Source of the DNA: CAZCZU01 sp964503475
GTDB lineage: Bacteria; Pseudomonadota; Zetaproteobacteria; Mariprofundales; Mariprofundaceae
Assembly (NCBI GenBank): GCA_964503475.1
Contig: CAZCZU010000005.1
Span: 25,402 to 89,401, forward strand
Length of the DNA stretch: 64,000 nucleotides
Direction of reading: 5' to 3'
Part shown: piece after piece, positions 1 through 8,521 of the stretch
How the letters are laid out: each line of letters begins with the position of its first letter
Numbering within the stretch: position 1 is the stretch's first letter
The notes under the pieces: model-generated
Told to the model about the DNA's origin: nothing
Seen by the model: only the letters and a program-made list of their open reading frames with translations
Database searches by the model: none
Position numbers and translations under genes: made by a program

Positions 1-732
1 CCGCCGCTGTTGCTGGTGCTGATGTTGCACCACTTCTGCTGGCAGTTTGCGGCCTGGGCCGGGGTGATCTGCGATGCAGGGCTGCTCTGGGCGAGTCTTG
101 GCTGGCGCTCGCTGTTTGCGCATGTACGGGCCGTGCTGGATGCATCGGACGACGTTGTACGGCGTGAGGCGGTGGGCCGCATCGTCAGCCGCGACACGGC
201 TTTGATGAATGGCGCGGCTGCCCGGCGCGCTGCCGTCGAGTCGCTGGCCGAGAACGCCTCCGACGGGGTGGTGGCGCCGCTATTCTGGTTTGTCGTGGCA
301 GGCCCGGTGGGGGCCGTGCTCTACCGCATGATCAATACGCTTGATGCGATGTGGGGCTACCGCAATGCCCGCTTCGGCCGTTTCGGCACGGTTGCGGCCC
401 GTATCGACGATGCGGCCAACTGGCTGCCGGCGCGTCTGACGGCTGCCCTCTTCATCCTGGCCGGGCGCATGCCCGACTGGAGTGAGTTGAAGCGGCAGGC
501 GCACAGCCACGCCTCTCCCAATGCCGGTTGGACGGAGGCGAGCCTCGCCTTTGCCGCCGATGTGCGCCTAGGCGGGCCGGTGCTGCGCCAGGGCAGGCCG
601 GATGCACGCCCCTGGTATGGTGCGACGGCGGCCCGCGATACCGATGCCGGGGCCTGTGAAGATGCCTTGCGCGTTGCACGTACGGCCCTGCTGGCGGCCG
701 CAGCGCTGGCCGCGGTGGTGCTCTATGCCTGA
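1..732 (+). CDS. cbiB: Adenosylcobinamide-phosphate synthase (partial, 5' end outside window)
   Basis: Membrane enzyme that joins an aminopropanol (phosphate) arm to adenosylcobyric acid in late cobalamin synthesis. The reading frame is open from base 1, so the start lies outside the window; about 243 codons are present against a usual length near 310-320. Family signatures visible are ESLAENASDGVVAPLFW and NTLDAMWGY, with hydrophobic segments at both ends of the visible part. The stop (730-732) overlaps the start of the next gene by 8 bp, so the two are probably translationally coupled. Five more cobalamin genes follow on the same strand, which supports the call. Confidence 0.93.
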   Translation, partial: PPLLLVLMLHHFCWQFAAWAGVICDAGLLWASLGWRSLFAHVRAVLDASDDVVRREAVGRIVSRDTALMNGAAARRAAVESLAENASDGVVAPLFWFVVAGPVGAVLYRMINTLDAMWGYRNARFGRFGTVAARIDDAANWLPARLTAALFILAGRMPDWSELKRQAHSHASPNAGWTEASLAFAADVRLGGPVLRQGRPDARPWYGATAARDTDAGACEDALRVARTALLAAAALAAVVLYA

Positions 733-1714
733 TGTGATCCGTCTGCATACGGAGCCACGGTTGCCGGACGTATTTCCTCATGGTGGCGGGGTGCTGGCGG
801 CGGCGCGTGCCTGGGGCTGCGATGCTGCCGACATTCTCGATCTCTCGACCGGCCTGCATCCGGACGGTCCGCCACCGTGGCTGGGCGAATGGCTGGGGAC
901 ACACGCCGCGCTGGTCGGTCACTATCCCGATGGCCATGGCGAGCCGGCTCGCAGTGCACTGGCGGGGGCGCTGGGCGTACCGCCGGAGCATGTGCGGGTC
1001 ACGGCCGGCGCCCAGGCGACGATTGAGGTGATGTTCCAGGCGATGGCGTGGCGATCGATGGCAATACGCACGCCCTGTTATGCCGAGCCGGTTCGTTGTG
1101 CCAGAAGGTCTGGCTGCCGTATCCTGCCCTTTGGCGAGGGAGAGGCGGCACCGGCGGCGGAGGCGGTCTGGTGGACGACACCGGCCAATCCGACCGGGCT
1201 GGCCGAGCCGTTTCCTGCGGGGCGAAGCGGTGCGATTGATGAGTCCTACATGCCTTTTGCCGAACGCAGGGGGCTGGGCGTAATGCCCGGCGTGGTGCGT
1301 ATCGGTTCGCTGACCAAGAGCTTCGCCATTCCGGGCCTGCGCATCGGCTATGTGGTGGCTGAGGTGGCTCTGCTTGAACGGCTCGATCACTGGCTGCCAC
1401 CCTGGCCGGCGCCGACCCAGGCGCTGCACCTGTTGCCACAGCTGCTGGCCGAAGCCGATGCCCGTGATGCGGCCGTGGCCGCAGCCAGATGCAGGCTTGA
1501 GACGCTGCTGAAAGCGCATGGCTGGCAGATGCGTCCGTCAGCGGCCTCGTTTGTGCTGGCCCGGCCTCGTGATGGACGCCAGCCCTCTTTTGCCGAGGCG
1601 CGTATCCTGGTGCGCAGTTTCCCGGAGTGGCCCGAACTGGCCGGCTGGTGGCGTTTGGGGTTGCCGGGCAGCGAGGCGGAGTGGCAGCGGCTGGAGGCGG
1701 TGCTGTGTCGGTAA
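725..1714 (+). CDS. cobD: Threonine-phosphate decarboxylase-like PLP enzyme (cobalamin aminopropanol arm)
   Basis: A 329-aa fold-type I PLP enzyme of the aminotransferase I/II family. In cobalamin pathways this position is taken by L-threonine-O-3-phosphate decarboxylase (CobD of Salmonella, CobC in Pseudomonas naming), which makes aminopropanol phosphate for CbiB. Visible motifs are ANPTG, DESYMPF and GSLTKSFAIPGLRIGY, where Lys198 is the probable Schiff-base lysine. The ATG at 725 overlaps the cbiB stop; a longer upstream extension of the frame would lie wholly inside cbiB and is rejected. The 3' end overlaps the next gene by 10 bp. The neighbours decide the function, because sequence alone cannot separate it from histidinol-phosphate aminotransferase relatives. 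Confidence 0.85.
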   Translation: MPDVIRLHTEPRLPDVFPHGGGVLAAARAWGCDAADILDLSTGLHPDGPPPWLGEWLGTHAALVGHYPDGHGEPARSALAGALGVPPEHVRVTAGAQATIEVMFQAMAWRSMAIRTPCYAEPVRCARRSGCRILPFGEGEAAPAAEAVWWTTPANPTGLAEPFPAGRSGAIDESYMPFAERRGLGVMPGVVRIGSLTKSFAIPGLRIGYVVAEVALLERLDHWLPPWPAPTQALHLLPQLLAEADARDAAVAAARCRLETLLKAHGWQMRPSAASFVLARPRDGRQPSFAEARILVRSFPEWPELAGWWRLGLPGSEAEWQRLEAVLCR

Positions 1715-2226
1715 CGCTGATTCTTGGCGGAGCGCGCAGTGGTAAAAGTGCCCGTGCCCAACAGCTGGCACAGGTGAGCGGCCTGCCGGTTACCTACATC
1801 GCCACGGCGATGCGTATCGAGGGCGATGCCGAGTGGCAGGCGCGCATCGAACGCCACCAGGCCGAGCGGCCCGGGCATTGGCAGACGCTGGAGGCCGATG
1901 CTGCTTTAATGGCCGTTTTGCAGCAGCAGTGCCGACCGGATGCACTGGTGCTGGTCGATTGCCTGACGCTGTGGCTCTCCGGACTGTTGATGCACCAGAT
2001 GGATACGGAGCGTGAGATTGCGGCACTGGCTGCACGGTTGCCGGAGCTGCCGGGCGAGATCGTGCTGGTTTCGAATGAGGTTGGTATGGGGCTGGTACCG
2101 GAATCGGAGCTGGGCCGTGCGTTCCGCGATGCCCAGGGGCGGTTGAACCAGGCGGTGGCACAAGTTGCCGACCGGGTGGAGTTTGTGGCGGCAGGGCTGC
2201 CGCTGGTGCTGAAAGGAGAGAAGTGA
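1705..2226 (+). CDS. cobU: Bifunctional adenosylcobinamide kinase / adenosylcobinamide-phosphate guanylyltransferase
   Basis: A 173-aa protein that phosphorylates adenosylcobinamide and transfers GMP to it, activating the corrinoid for nucleotide-loop assembly. It opens with TLILGGARSGKS, the P-loop typical of CobU/CobP. The later motifs VLVDCLTLWLSGLL and LVSNEVGMGLVPE are characteristic of the family. The start is probably GTG at 1705, since it places the P-loop at residues 7-14 as in relatives; the longer frame (from 1627) would overlap the upstream gene by nearly 90 bases. It overlaps both neighbours, consistent with one operon. Confidence 0.93.
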   Translation: MSVTLILGGARSGKSARAQQLAQVSGLPVTYIATAMRIEGDAEWQARIERHQAERPGHWQTLEADAALMAVLQQQCRPDALVLVDCLTLWLSGLLMHQMDTEREIAALAARLPELPGEIVLVSNEVGMGLVPESELGRAFRDAQGRLNQAVAQVADRVEFVAAGLPLVLKGEK

Positions 2227-3251
2227 TGATCAAACGGATCGATACCGAAGCCGAGACGGCGGCACGGGCGCGGCAGGATATATTGACCAAGCCGCAGGGT
2301 GCGCTGGGCCGGCTGGAGGATATCGCCTGCTGGTTTGCCGCCCGTCAGGGCAAGGCGATTCCCGATATGCTCAAGCCTGCAATCTGCGTTTTTGCCGGTG
2401 ATCATGGCGTGACGGCGGAGGGGGTATCGGCCTATCCGGCGGCGGTGACCGGCGAGATGGTGAAGAATTTCGCCCGCGGTGGGGCAGCGATCAATGTGCT
2501 GGCCCGCCAGGTTGATGCCAGCTTGCGCGTCGTCGATGTCGGCGTCGATGCCGATCTCGACGAGGTGGAAGGGATCGTGCAGGCTAAGGTGCGTCGCGGT
2601 ACCGGCAACATTGTGCGTGAAGCGGCGATGAGCGAGGCGGAGTTCTGGCAGGCGGTCGCTGTCGGCGAAGAGCAGGCGCTGGCGCTGATCGATGAGGGGG
2701 CCAACCTGCTGATCGCCGGCGATATGGGCATTGGCAATACCACGGCCAGCGCGGCCCTGATCTGCGAGCTGGCCTATCTCGAGGCTGAGGATGTGGTCGG
2801 GCGCGGTACCGGTATCGACGAGGATGCCCATGCCCGCAAGGTCGAACTGGTCAAAAAAGCGCTACGGCGTGCGGCCGGTACGCCTTCGATCAACGTGATG
2901 CGCGAACTGGGTGGCCTGGAGATTGCCGCCATGGCCGGCTTTTACCGCGAGGCGGCCCGCCTGGGGGTGCCGGTTCTGATCGATGGCTTTATCGCTACGG
3001 CAGCAGCGCTGGCGGCCACGGCCTGGGATATCCGTATTGCCGGCTGGATGCTGGCCAGTCACGCCTCGCAGGAGACGGGCCACCGGCTCGGGCTGCAGGC
3101 GCTGGGGCTGGAGCCGCTGATCGATTTCAATCTGCGCCTGGGCGAGGGGAGTGGTGCGGCCCTGCTGGTGCCGCTGCTGCAGTCGGCGATTGCCCTGCAC
3201 CGTGAGATGGCCACTTTCGAGGCGGCCGGCGTCAGCGATCGCGATGGCTGA
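2226..3251 (+). CDS. cobT: Nicotinate-nucleotide--dimethylbenzimidazole phosphoribosyltransferase
   Basis: Makes alpha-ribazole phosphate from nicotinate mononucleotide and dimethylbenzimidazole, the lower ligand of B12. Family motifs are TKPQGALGRLE near the N-terminus, FAGDHGVTAEGVSAYP, the GDMGIGNTTASAAL segment, and RLGEGSGAALL near the C-terminus, which carries the catalytic glutamate. Length (341 aa) is normal. ATG at 2226 is preferred over GTG at 2223 because AGGAG at 2214-2218 is spaced better for it; the ATG overlaps the cobU stop. The stop overlaps the start of the phosphatase gene that completes alpha-ribazole formation. Confidence 0.96.
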   Translation: MIKRIDTEAETAARARQDILTKPQGALGRLEDIACWFAARQGKAIPDMLKPAICVFAGDHGVTAEGVSAYPAAVTGEMVKNFARGGAAINVLARQVDASLRVVDVGVDADLDEVEGIVQAKVRRGTGNIVREAAMSEAEFWQAVAVGEEQALALIDEGANLLIAGDMGIGNTTASAALICELAYLEAEDVVGRGTGIDEDAHARKVELVKKALRRAAGTPSINVMRELGGLEIAAMAGFYREAARLGVPVLIDGFIATAAALAATAWDIRIAGWMLASHASQETGHRLGLQALGLEPLIDFNLRLGEGSGAALLVPLLQSAIALHREMATFEAAGVSDRDG

Positions 3252-3855
3252 ACCGGTCATCGTCGATCTGCTGCGTCACGGCGAGGTGGAGGGGGAAGCC
3301 TCCATTGCCCGTGGCTGCGGTACGGATGTACCGCTCTCAGCCGGTGGCTGGAGCCAGATGCGGCAGGTCGGGGCATGGATTCGCGGCGACGGTGTGCAGG
3401 TGGTAGCGACCTCGCCCATGCAGCGCTGCCGCGCCTTTGCCGAAGGCTTTGCCAAGGAGCATGGGCTGCCGCTGACGACCCTGCCCGATATGCGCGAGAT
3501 CGATTTCGGCCACTGGGAAGGGAAGGGGATGGATGAGATCCATGAGAAGGAGCTGCTGCGCAACTTCTTTGTCTCGCCGGCCCATGTTGCAATCCCGGGC
3601 GGCGAACCGTTCGAGGCTTTTGCCGAAAGGGTGCTGGCCAGCTGGGAAGTATGGCTGGCTGAGGGCGAAGGGAGTCATCGGCTGCTGGTCGTGCATGGCA
3701 TGGTGCTGCGCGTGTTGCTGGCGCACCTGCTCGGCATGCCGGGCGACACCCTGTGGCGACTGCATCTGCCCTATGCGGCCTGGAGCCGTGTTTCACTGCT
3801 TGAGGGCGAGCAGCCCCGTCTGCTGTTCATGAACCGTTCGCCATGCGTGGCCTGA
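3244..3855 (+). CDS. cobC: Histidine phosphatase, probable alpha-ribazole phosphatase
   Basis: A 203-aa member of the histidine phosphatase (phosphoglycerate mutase-like) superfamily. Arg11-His12-Gly13 in LLRHGEVEG is the catalytic RHG motif, and VVHGMVLRVLL carries the second catalytic His. Family knowledge plus location between cobT and cobS point to dephosphorylation of alpha-ribazole-5'-phosphate. The ATG at 3244 overlaps the cobT stop; the longer upstream frame is a shadow of cobT. The 3' end overlaps cobS by 13 bp. A generic histidine phosphatase is the alternative, but the operon makes the cobalamin role likely. Confidence 0.88.
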   Translation: MAEPVIVDLLRHGEVEGEASIARGCGTDVPLSAGGWSQMRQVGAWIRGDGVQVVATSPMQRCRAFAEGFAKEHGLPLTTLPDMREIDFGHWEGKGMDEIHEKELLRNFFVSPAHVAIPGGEPFEAFAERVLASWEVWLAEGEGSHRLLVVHGMVLRVLLAHLLGMPGDTLWRLHLPYAAWSRVSLLEGEQPRLLFMNRSPCVA

Positions 3856-4565
3856 TCCTCTCCATCCAGTTCCTGACCCGGCTGCCGGTGCCGGCAGTAA
3901 GCGATTTCCGGCCGGCCGAGCTGGCGGCGGGGGCGGCCTGGTTTCCGCTGGTGGGTGCCCTGGTCGGGGCACTGGTGGCACTGGCCATGCATCTGACGGC
4001 CGGCACTGATCCCTGGCTGGGTGCACTGTGCGGTATGCTGGCCTGGCTGGCGATAACCGGTGGCCTGCACCTGGACGGACTGGCGGATGTCGCCGATGCC
4101 ATGGGAGCGGCACACGGCGATCCGGAACGTTTCATGGCCGTGCTCAAGGATCCGCATGTTGGTGCCTTTGGCGTGATGGCCCTGCTTGCAGCCATCATAG
4201 CCAGACTGGTGCTGCTGATGCTGTGGCTGAAGCTGGCTATCTCGCTGTGGGGTATCGTCCTGCTTGCGGCCTGGGCCCGCTGGGGGGCTCTGGTATGGTC
4301 GCAAAGCCTGCCGTCGATCTCGGCCGGGTTCGGTGAGCGCTTTGCATGGCAGCTTTCGACGGCGCAGCTGCTGTTCAGTGGCGTGTTGCTGTTTGTGGCG
4401 TCTATCTGGTGGTTGCCGGCCCTGGCCTGGCTGGCGCCGCTTTCGGTGGCGGCCTGGTGGGGCTGGCTGCGCTGGCGAATCCGGGGTATGAGCGGCGACT
4501 GTCTCGGGGCGGGGATTGAGGTGTGCGAGATTCTGATGCTTGCCGGTGCAGTGTTTGCGTTCTGA
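3843..4565 (+). CDS. cobS: Adenosylcobinamide-GDP ribazoletransferase (cobalamin synthase)
   Basis: A 240-aa integral membrane enzyme that joins adenosylcobinamide-GDP to alpha-ribazole(-phosphate), the last step of nucleotide-loop assembly. The N-terminus IQFLTRLPVP and the cytoplasmic metal-binding block GGLHLDGLADVADAMG, followed by VLKDPHVGAFGVMAL, are diagnostic. The rest is largely hydrophobic, as expected for about seven membrane segments. It is the last gene of the plus-strand cobalamin run; the next gene converges from the other strand only 3 bp away, and I see no strong terminator between them. Confidence 0.95.
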   Translation: MRGLILSIQFLTRLPVPAVSDFRPAELAAGAAWFPLVGALVGALVALAMHLTAGTDPWLGALCGMLAWLAITGGLHLDGLADVADAMGAAHGDPERFMAVLKDPHVGAFGVMALLAAIIARLVLLMLWLKLAISLWGIVLLAAWARWGALVWSQSLPSISAGFGERFAWQLSTAQLLFSGVLLFVASIWWLPALAWLAPLSVAAWWGWLRWRIRGMSGDCLGAGIEVCEILMLAGAVFAF

Positions 4566-4568
4566 TTC

Positions 4569-5165
4569 TTAAAGCCGGGTGGCGGCGGTGGCCAGCCATT
4601 CATAGGCGGGATAAACCAGCCAGGCGCCGAGGCTAACGTCGAGCAGTGGCGATGCGGCAACAATGACCCACAGCCACAGCCCCCGCTCGGGCGTAAGGCT
4701 GGCGGCAAGCGGGCTTCCCCGACGTGTGGTGGCCAGCCATTCGCCCATGACCATACCGGGAAGCGGCAGCAGGTGCAGCGTCACCATGCAGAGGTTGAAA
4801 TACATCAATACTTTGGCCCACCAGTGATGCAGTGGTGGCAGGCCACTGTCGCCCATGTGATGCAGACTCCATGTATAGAGCAGAAATCCGATCACGGTAA
4901 GCCCTGCGTGGCCCAGCAGACGTGAGATCGCTGCGATTGCACCTGTCTGTTGCGGTTGCGGCAGGGCGATGATGACGCCGCGGGTGAAGAGCAGGCCGGC
5001 CAGCCACGGCAGCCATGTGCCGCGCCAGGCAACCGCATGGAAGGGGTGCGGTATGGCCTGGCCGCGCAGACGGGCCTCGAGCATGCCGACCAGGGTCAGG
5101 GAGACGAGCAGCGGCAGCGAATAGAGGATGATCTGGCGTATGACATTGGCCAGCCATGCATCCAT
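4569..5165 (-). CDS. Polytopic membrane protein of unknown function
   Basis: A 198-aa hydrophobic protein with about five predicted membrane segments. I do not recognise the family. One segment, FNLCMVTLHLLPLPGM, resembles the NLLPxPPxDG helix of site-2 (M50) proteases, but the HExxH zinc site of those enzymes is absent, so it would at most be a non-catalytic relative. Its ATG is at 5165, touching the stop codon of the upstream lipoprotein gene, so the two minus-strand genes are probably co-transcribed and coupled. Function unknown. Confidence 0.75.
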   Translation of the reverse strand: MDAWLANVIRQIILYSLPLLVSLTLVGMLEARLRGQAIPHPFHAVAWRGTWLPWLAGLLFTRGVIIALPQPQQTGAIAAISRLLGHAGLTVIGFLLYTWSLHHMGDSGLPPLHHWWAKVLMYFNLCMVTLHLLPLPGMVMGEWLATTRRGSPLAASLTPERGLWLWVIVAASPLLDVSLGAWLVYPAYEWLATAATRL

Positions 5166-6175
5166 CAGCGCTTCTCCGTCAGCCTCAGAGTCAGTTCCGT
5201 ACCGGTGATTTTGCGCTGTGTGTTGATGTACACGGTTTCACCCCGGGTGATGACACCGGTGATCTCCGAGTCGTCGTCATGGGCGATTTCACGCAGTTCG
5301 CGGCCGTCCCAGGCCCAGAGGTAGGAAGGCTCATCATCGTCGGTGATCCAGAGCCATTTGCGCACCGGATCCCAGGCAAGGTTGTCCGGATGTTTCAGGG
5401 AGGGCTGGGTGAGGTAGGTGCGGATAACAGGAGCCTTGCCGCGATCATCGAGCATCATGATGCGGCCGGTAGCGGTCTCGGCAAACAGGATGCGTCCGTC
5501 AGGCAGGGTTTCCATATCCTCAACGCGGTTGAACATGCGGCCGTGCAGCTTCTCGGCCTCGATGCGGGCATCATCGGGATTGGGGATGGGTAACCAGCCC
5601 TTCTCGCCATGCAGGACGGCAAGCTGGCGCTTCGCGTTGTCGTAGCGGTAGAGGCAGCCCTCTTCCCACTCATCGGCCAGGTAGGCGTAACGACCATCGT
5701 GCGAGAAGGTGAGCCCTTCGTGCGAGAAGGTGCCGACGTTGTACATCGGGCTGATCGAACGGTGGCTGCTCTCCAGGGTGCTGCGGTCGACCCGCTGCTC
5801 TTCGGGCAGTTTGTCCGGTTCGGAGATGCGCCAGATGAGTCCCTTATCGAACTCCTCGCCCAGCCAGAGGCTGCCGTCCGGGGCCATTTTCAGGGCGTCG
5901 GCGCGCATCAGGCCGTAAAGCAGGATCTGGCTGCGACCGCTCTCCATGTTGATGGCAACCAGGCTGGGAGAGAGCAGGCTGGCACGGTTTTCGCATGTGA
6001 TGTAGAGCCATTTGCCGTCGGCGGAGAAGACCATCATGTCCGGCCGGGTGTGGCGCCAGGCGGCGATCGAGTGCGCCTGCCATCCCGGGGCCATGGTGAT
6101 GCCCAGGGTATTCAGGTTGCAGGCGCCGGCAAGCGGCAGGAGCAACAGGACAAGGGCCATACTTAAGCGTCGCAT
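5165..6175 (-). CDS. PhoX-like beta-propeller lipoprotein
   Basis: A 336-aa protein with a lipoprotein signal: a hydrophobic stretch ending in LAGAC, with Cys19 the probable lipidated residue. The body contains repeated propeller-like blades such as MVFSADGKWLYITC, LTFSHDGRYAYLADEW and LAWDPVRKWLWITDDD. The block FSHEGLTFSHDGRYAYLADE with a following GCLYRYD resembles the calcium-dependent PhoX alkaline phosphatase / DUF839 group, so it could be a periplasmic esterase-like or structural propeller protein. Enzymatic activity is not shown by the sequence. It is followed directly by the 198-aa membrane protein on the same strand. Confidence 0.75.
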   Translation of the reverse strand: MRRLSMALVLLLLPLAGACNLNTLGITMAPGWQAHSIAAWRHTRPDMMVFSADGKWLYITCENRASLLSPSLVAINMESGRSQILLYGLMRADALKMAPDGSLWLGEEFDKGLIWRISEPDKLPEEQRVDRSTLESSHRSISPMYNVGTFSHEGLTFSHDGRYAYLADEWEEGCLYRYDNAKRQLAVLHGEKGWLPIPNPDDARIEAEKLHGRMFNRVEDMETLPDGRILFAETATGRIMMLDDRGKAPVIRTYLTQPSLKHPDNLAWDPVRKWLWITDDDEPSYLWAWDGRELREIAHDDDSEITGVITRGETVYINTQRKITGTELTLRLTEKR

Positions 6176-6251
6176 GCGGTAAATGTGGCTGAGAACGGGG
6201 CGAACGGCAAGGCATGGATGACAGCGGTTCTTGCCCCGCTATGCTGCCCGT

Positions 6252-7397
6252 ATGGTCAGTACCGCCTCCCTGCATCATATCCGCCTTTTCTATGCCGCCT
6301 ATTTCGCTGCGATGGGGCTGATCCTGCCTTTTTTCCCGGTCTATCTGTATCAGGTCGGACTTGATCTGGTGGCGGTGGGGCTGATGACGGGACTTCTGGC
6401 TTCGGCCAAGGTGATTGCACCGCCGCTGCTGGGCCACTGGCTGGACCGGGGGGCGCACGATGCGCGCCGCTTTCTAGTTGTCGCCTCCCTGGTGGCGGCC
6501 CTGTTTGCCCTGTCGTTCAATGCGGTGGCATCGCATGTCGTATGGCTGGCTGTGGTGGTGTTTCTTTTCGGGGTGCTCTGGTCCGCCATCTTGCCGTTAA
6601 CCGATGGCCTGTCGGTGACGGTGTCGGAAGCGAATTTCACCGATTACGGGCGCCTGCGTGTCTGGGGTTCGATCGGATTTGTGCTGGCCTCGCTGGCCGG
6701 AGGAGCCTGGCTATCCGGGGCCCAGATGATGCACTTCCCGTGGTGGCTGGCTGCTCTGATGCTGGTGACTGCCGTGGCCGCGTCCGGCTTTCCCTTCCTG
6801 CCGCGGCAGGAAGCGCGCGAGGAGGGCGGGGACGGCTTTTCGCGCGCGCTGATCCTGTTGCTGGCCGCCGGATTCGTGATGCAGTTGTCGCATGGCGCCT
6901 ACTACGGTTTTTTCAGCCTCTACCTGATCGACCGGGGATATGCCGGCTGGCAAATCGGTGCCTTCTGGGTGCTGGGGGTTGCAGCTGAGATTATCCTGAT
7001 GTGGCGCTGGTCCCGCTCCATTCAACAGGCGGCACCGGCCCTGGTCATCAATATCTGTTTTATGCTGGCAGCCCTGCGCTGGGCCGGAATCGGTTTCAGT
7101 ACGGCGATGTGGTTTCTGGCCCTGTTGCAGTTGCTGCATGCCGCAACCTTTGCCGCATTCCATATCGTGGCCGTCACCTGGGTTAAGCGCCTCTCCTCAA
7201 GCAGCCGCCATACGGCGGCACAGGGGTGGTACTCGGCCATGGGCTTCGGGCTGGGCAATACGGTGGGGATTATGGCTTGCGGGGTACTGGTGGATCGTTT
7301 CGGTTATGCCCCGGCCTTTTACGTCTGTGCGGTTGTGGCCCTGGCCGGATTGCTGCTGGGGAGAAGCTTTGGCGTGGCGAACGGAGTGAAAGCCTAG
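6252..7397 (+). CDS. MFS transporter of the 3-phenylpropionate-permease-like group
   Basis: A 381-aa major facilitator with about 12 membrane segments. The N-terminal AYFAAMGLILPFFPVYL and the block YGRLRVWGSIGFVLASL at about residue 137 are typical of the MFS_1-like family that includes HcaT and nucleoside:proton symporter relatives. The substrate cannot be read from the sequence. ATG 6252 is preferred to an upstream TTG at 6231; neither has a strong ribosome-binding site. Its TAG stop (7395-7397) interlocks with the TAG stop of the convergent Cys-rich gene in the palindrome CTAG. Whether it belongs to the peptide system next door is open. Confidence 0.9.
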   Translation: MVSTASLHHIRLFYAAYFAAMGLILPFFPVYLYQVGLDLVAVGLMTGLLASAKVIAPPLLGHWLDRGAHDARRFLVVASLVAALFALSFNAVASHVVWLAVVVFLFGVLWSAILPLTDGLSVTVSEANFTDYGRLRVWGSIGFVLASLAGGAWLSGAQMMHFPWWLAALMLVTAVAASGFPFLPRQEAREEGGDGFSRALILLLAAGFVMQLSHGAYYGFFSLYLIDRGYAGWQIGAFWVLGVAAEIILMWRWSRSIQQAAPALVINICFMLAALRWAGIGFSTAMWFLALLQLLHAATFAAFHIVAVTWVKRLSSSSRHTAAQGWYSAMGFGLGNTVGIMACGVLVDRFGYAPAFYVCAVVALAGLLLGRSFGVANGVKA

Positions 7398-7771
7398 CGG
7401 CAGACCCAGCCCCAACGGCCCCAGCGACGGCAGGTGCAGCCGTTGGCACAGGGGCCGCTGGCAAAGTTCTGGCAATCCTGCTGGCTGAAGAAAAAGTTGG
7501 TGTTGCCGCAGGCTTTGCAGTTGCCCAATGCACACTGGGCCTGGCGGCACTGCCATGAGTTGATGTTCTGGACGCAGGGGCAGCAGGCCGTGGTCGTGGC
7601 CGAGATGGTATAGGTCGTGCCGTTGCAGACCATGGTTGCGGCGCTGGCGGATACGGGGGCAAGCATGCTGCCGAGAATCGCCGGCGGCGTGTAGACACCC
7701 AGCTTGAGCAGCCTGCGGCGTGCCTGTTCGATGTTTTCGTCAGTACTCGTTTTATTTTCGCGTTTCTTCAT
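7394..7771 (-). CDS. Cys-rich exported peptide, paralog 1 (candidate precursor, twin-Arg leader)
   Basis: A 125-aa protein, one of three paralogs within 7 kb. Residues about 17-45 form a twin-arginine signal-like leader (RRRLLKLGVYTPPAILG, then a probable cleavage after ASA). The following roughly 80 residues hold 13 cysteines, including ACCPC and the conserved block CRQAQCALGNCKAC; the C-terminus is Trp/Arg-rich (CRRWGRWGWVCR). The paralogs share the leader and the first eight cysteines but not the tails. ATG 7771 is chosen; a GTG 18 bp upstream is possible. It lies beside ATP-grasp, radical SAM and PqqD-like genes, so it is a candidate modified peptide. It could instead be an unmodified Tat-exported metal or disulfide protein. 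Confidence 0.8.
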   Translation of the reverse strand: MKKRENKTSTDENIEQARRRLLKLGVYTPPAILGSMLAPVSASAATMVCNGTTYTISATTTACCPCVQNINSWQCRQAQCALGNCKACGNTNFFFSQQDCQNFASGPCANGCTCRRWGRWGWVCR

Positions 7772-7858
7772 ATGACACGGTCCACTCACATGCGAGGCTC
7801 TACTATGATGAGTGTAGTTTCTATCCTGTCAGGGTGCTACTGCAGTGACCGGTGAGAC

Positions 7859-7883
7859 CTGATTCCAACAGTTCTGGAATCAG
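7859..7883. promoter_or_regulatory. Perfect 8-bp stem inverted repeat between Cys-rich genes 1 and 2
   Basis: CTGATTCC (7859-7866) pairs with GGAATCAG (7876-7883) across a 9-nt loop. It lies downstream of Cys-rich gene 2 and upstream of Cys-rich gene 1 on the minus strand. No T-run follows on either strand, so it is not a canonical intrinsic terminator. It may be an operator or an mRNA structure; the role is not established. I see no other gene in the 207-bp gap 7772-7978. Confidence 0.45.
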
Positions 7884-7978
7884 CTCGGTTTGCCTGCAGG
7901 TGTCCTCATCCGCGGCAGGATGGGAAACGGCGTGTTGTGGCCCGATTCTCGTTTATGACCGAGAGAGTCCCGACCTTG

Positions 7979-8392
7979 CTATCTAATGACCCAGACTCCG
8001 TTAACCTTTTGGCAGGTGCCGCAATTCGATGCCTTGCTGTTCCTTTTGGTGAGTTTCTCGTTGCATTTCCTTTTACTCCGGAAGGTGAGTGCCGAGCATG
8101 CCGAGCAGTTGCCGAGCAGGCACTTTGTCTGGAGGCATTTGTAGGAGGGATTGGTGGGTGAGCTTCTGGCGCAGGGGCAGCAGGCATTGCCGTTGGCGGA
8201 AACAGTAATGATGCCATTATTTCCACAGTTTTTCGTCTGGCCTGCGATGGGCGTGCCTGCTTCAGCGATTTTAACGCCTGAGATCATCACGCCAAGGATG
8301 GCGGGAGGGGCGTACACTCCGAGCTTCAGCAGGCGGCGGCGGACCTGCCGGATGCTGTTTTCCGATTTTGTATTATCGTGCCCGGTACTCAT
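7979..8392 (-). CDS. Cys-rich exported peptide, paralog 2 (candidate precursor, twin-Arg leader)
   Basis: A 137-aa paralog. The leader VRRRLLKLGVYAPPAILGVM at about residues 17-36 is followed by a probable cleavage after AEA. The rest has 11 cysteines, with SANGNACCPC and the conserved CLQTKCLLGNCSAC spacing, then a basic Lys/Arg-rich segment and two more Cys. A strong ribosome-binding site (GAGGGG, 6 nt from ATG 8392) supports the start. It is divergent from the first ATP-grasp gene across 129 bp that holds overlapping -10-like boxes, so the two are probably expressed together. Function unknown; read with the other two paralogs as a candidate substrate of the adjacent enzymes. Confidence 0.82.
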   Translation of the reverse strand: MSTGHDNTKSENSIRQVRRRLLKLGVYAPPAILGVMISGVKIAEAGTPIAGQTKNCGNNGIITVSANGNACCPCARSSPTNPSYKCLQTKCLLGNCSACSALTFRSKRKCNEKLTKRNSKASNCGTCQKVNGVWVIR

Positions 8393-8475
8393 GGATGACC
8401 CCTCTCTGGCGAATCTTTATTCTGAGATGGTGAGGAAAGAGGAAATTGATGTCAAATCGCTGGACAAAACCGTTC

Positions 8476-8483
8476 ATTATACT
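8476..8483. promoter_or_regulatory. Overlapping divergent -10-like boxes between Cys-rich gene 2 and ATP-grasp 1
   Basis: The 8-bp stretch ATTATACT reads TATACT on the plus strand (8478-8483, 38 bp before the ATP-grasp start) and a perfect TATAAT on the minus strand (8481-8476, about 84 bp before Cys-rich gene 2). Neither has a good -35 at 17 bp, so activator dependence is possible. A TTGACA also occurs on the minus strand at 8455-8450 but has no well-spaced -10. Confidence 0.4.
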
Positions 8484-8521
8484 GAGGTGACACGCCGAAT
8501 AAAAGTGATTAAGGTCACAAT

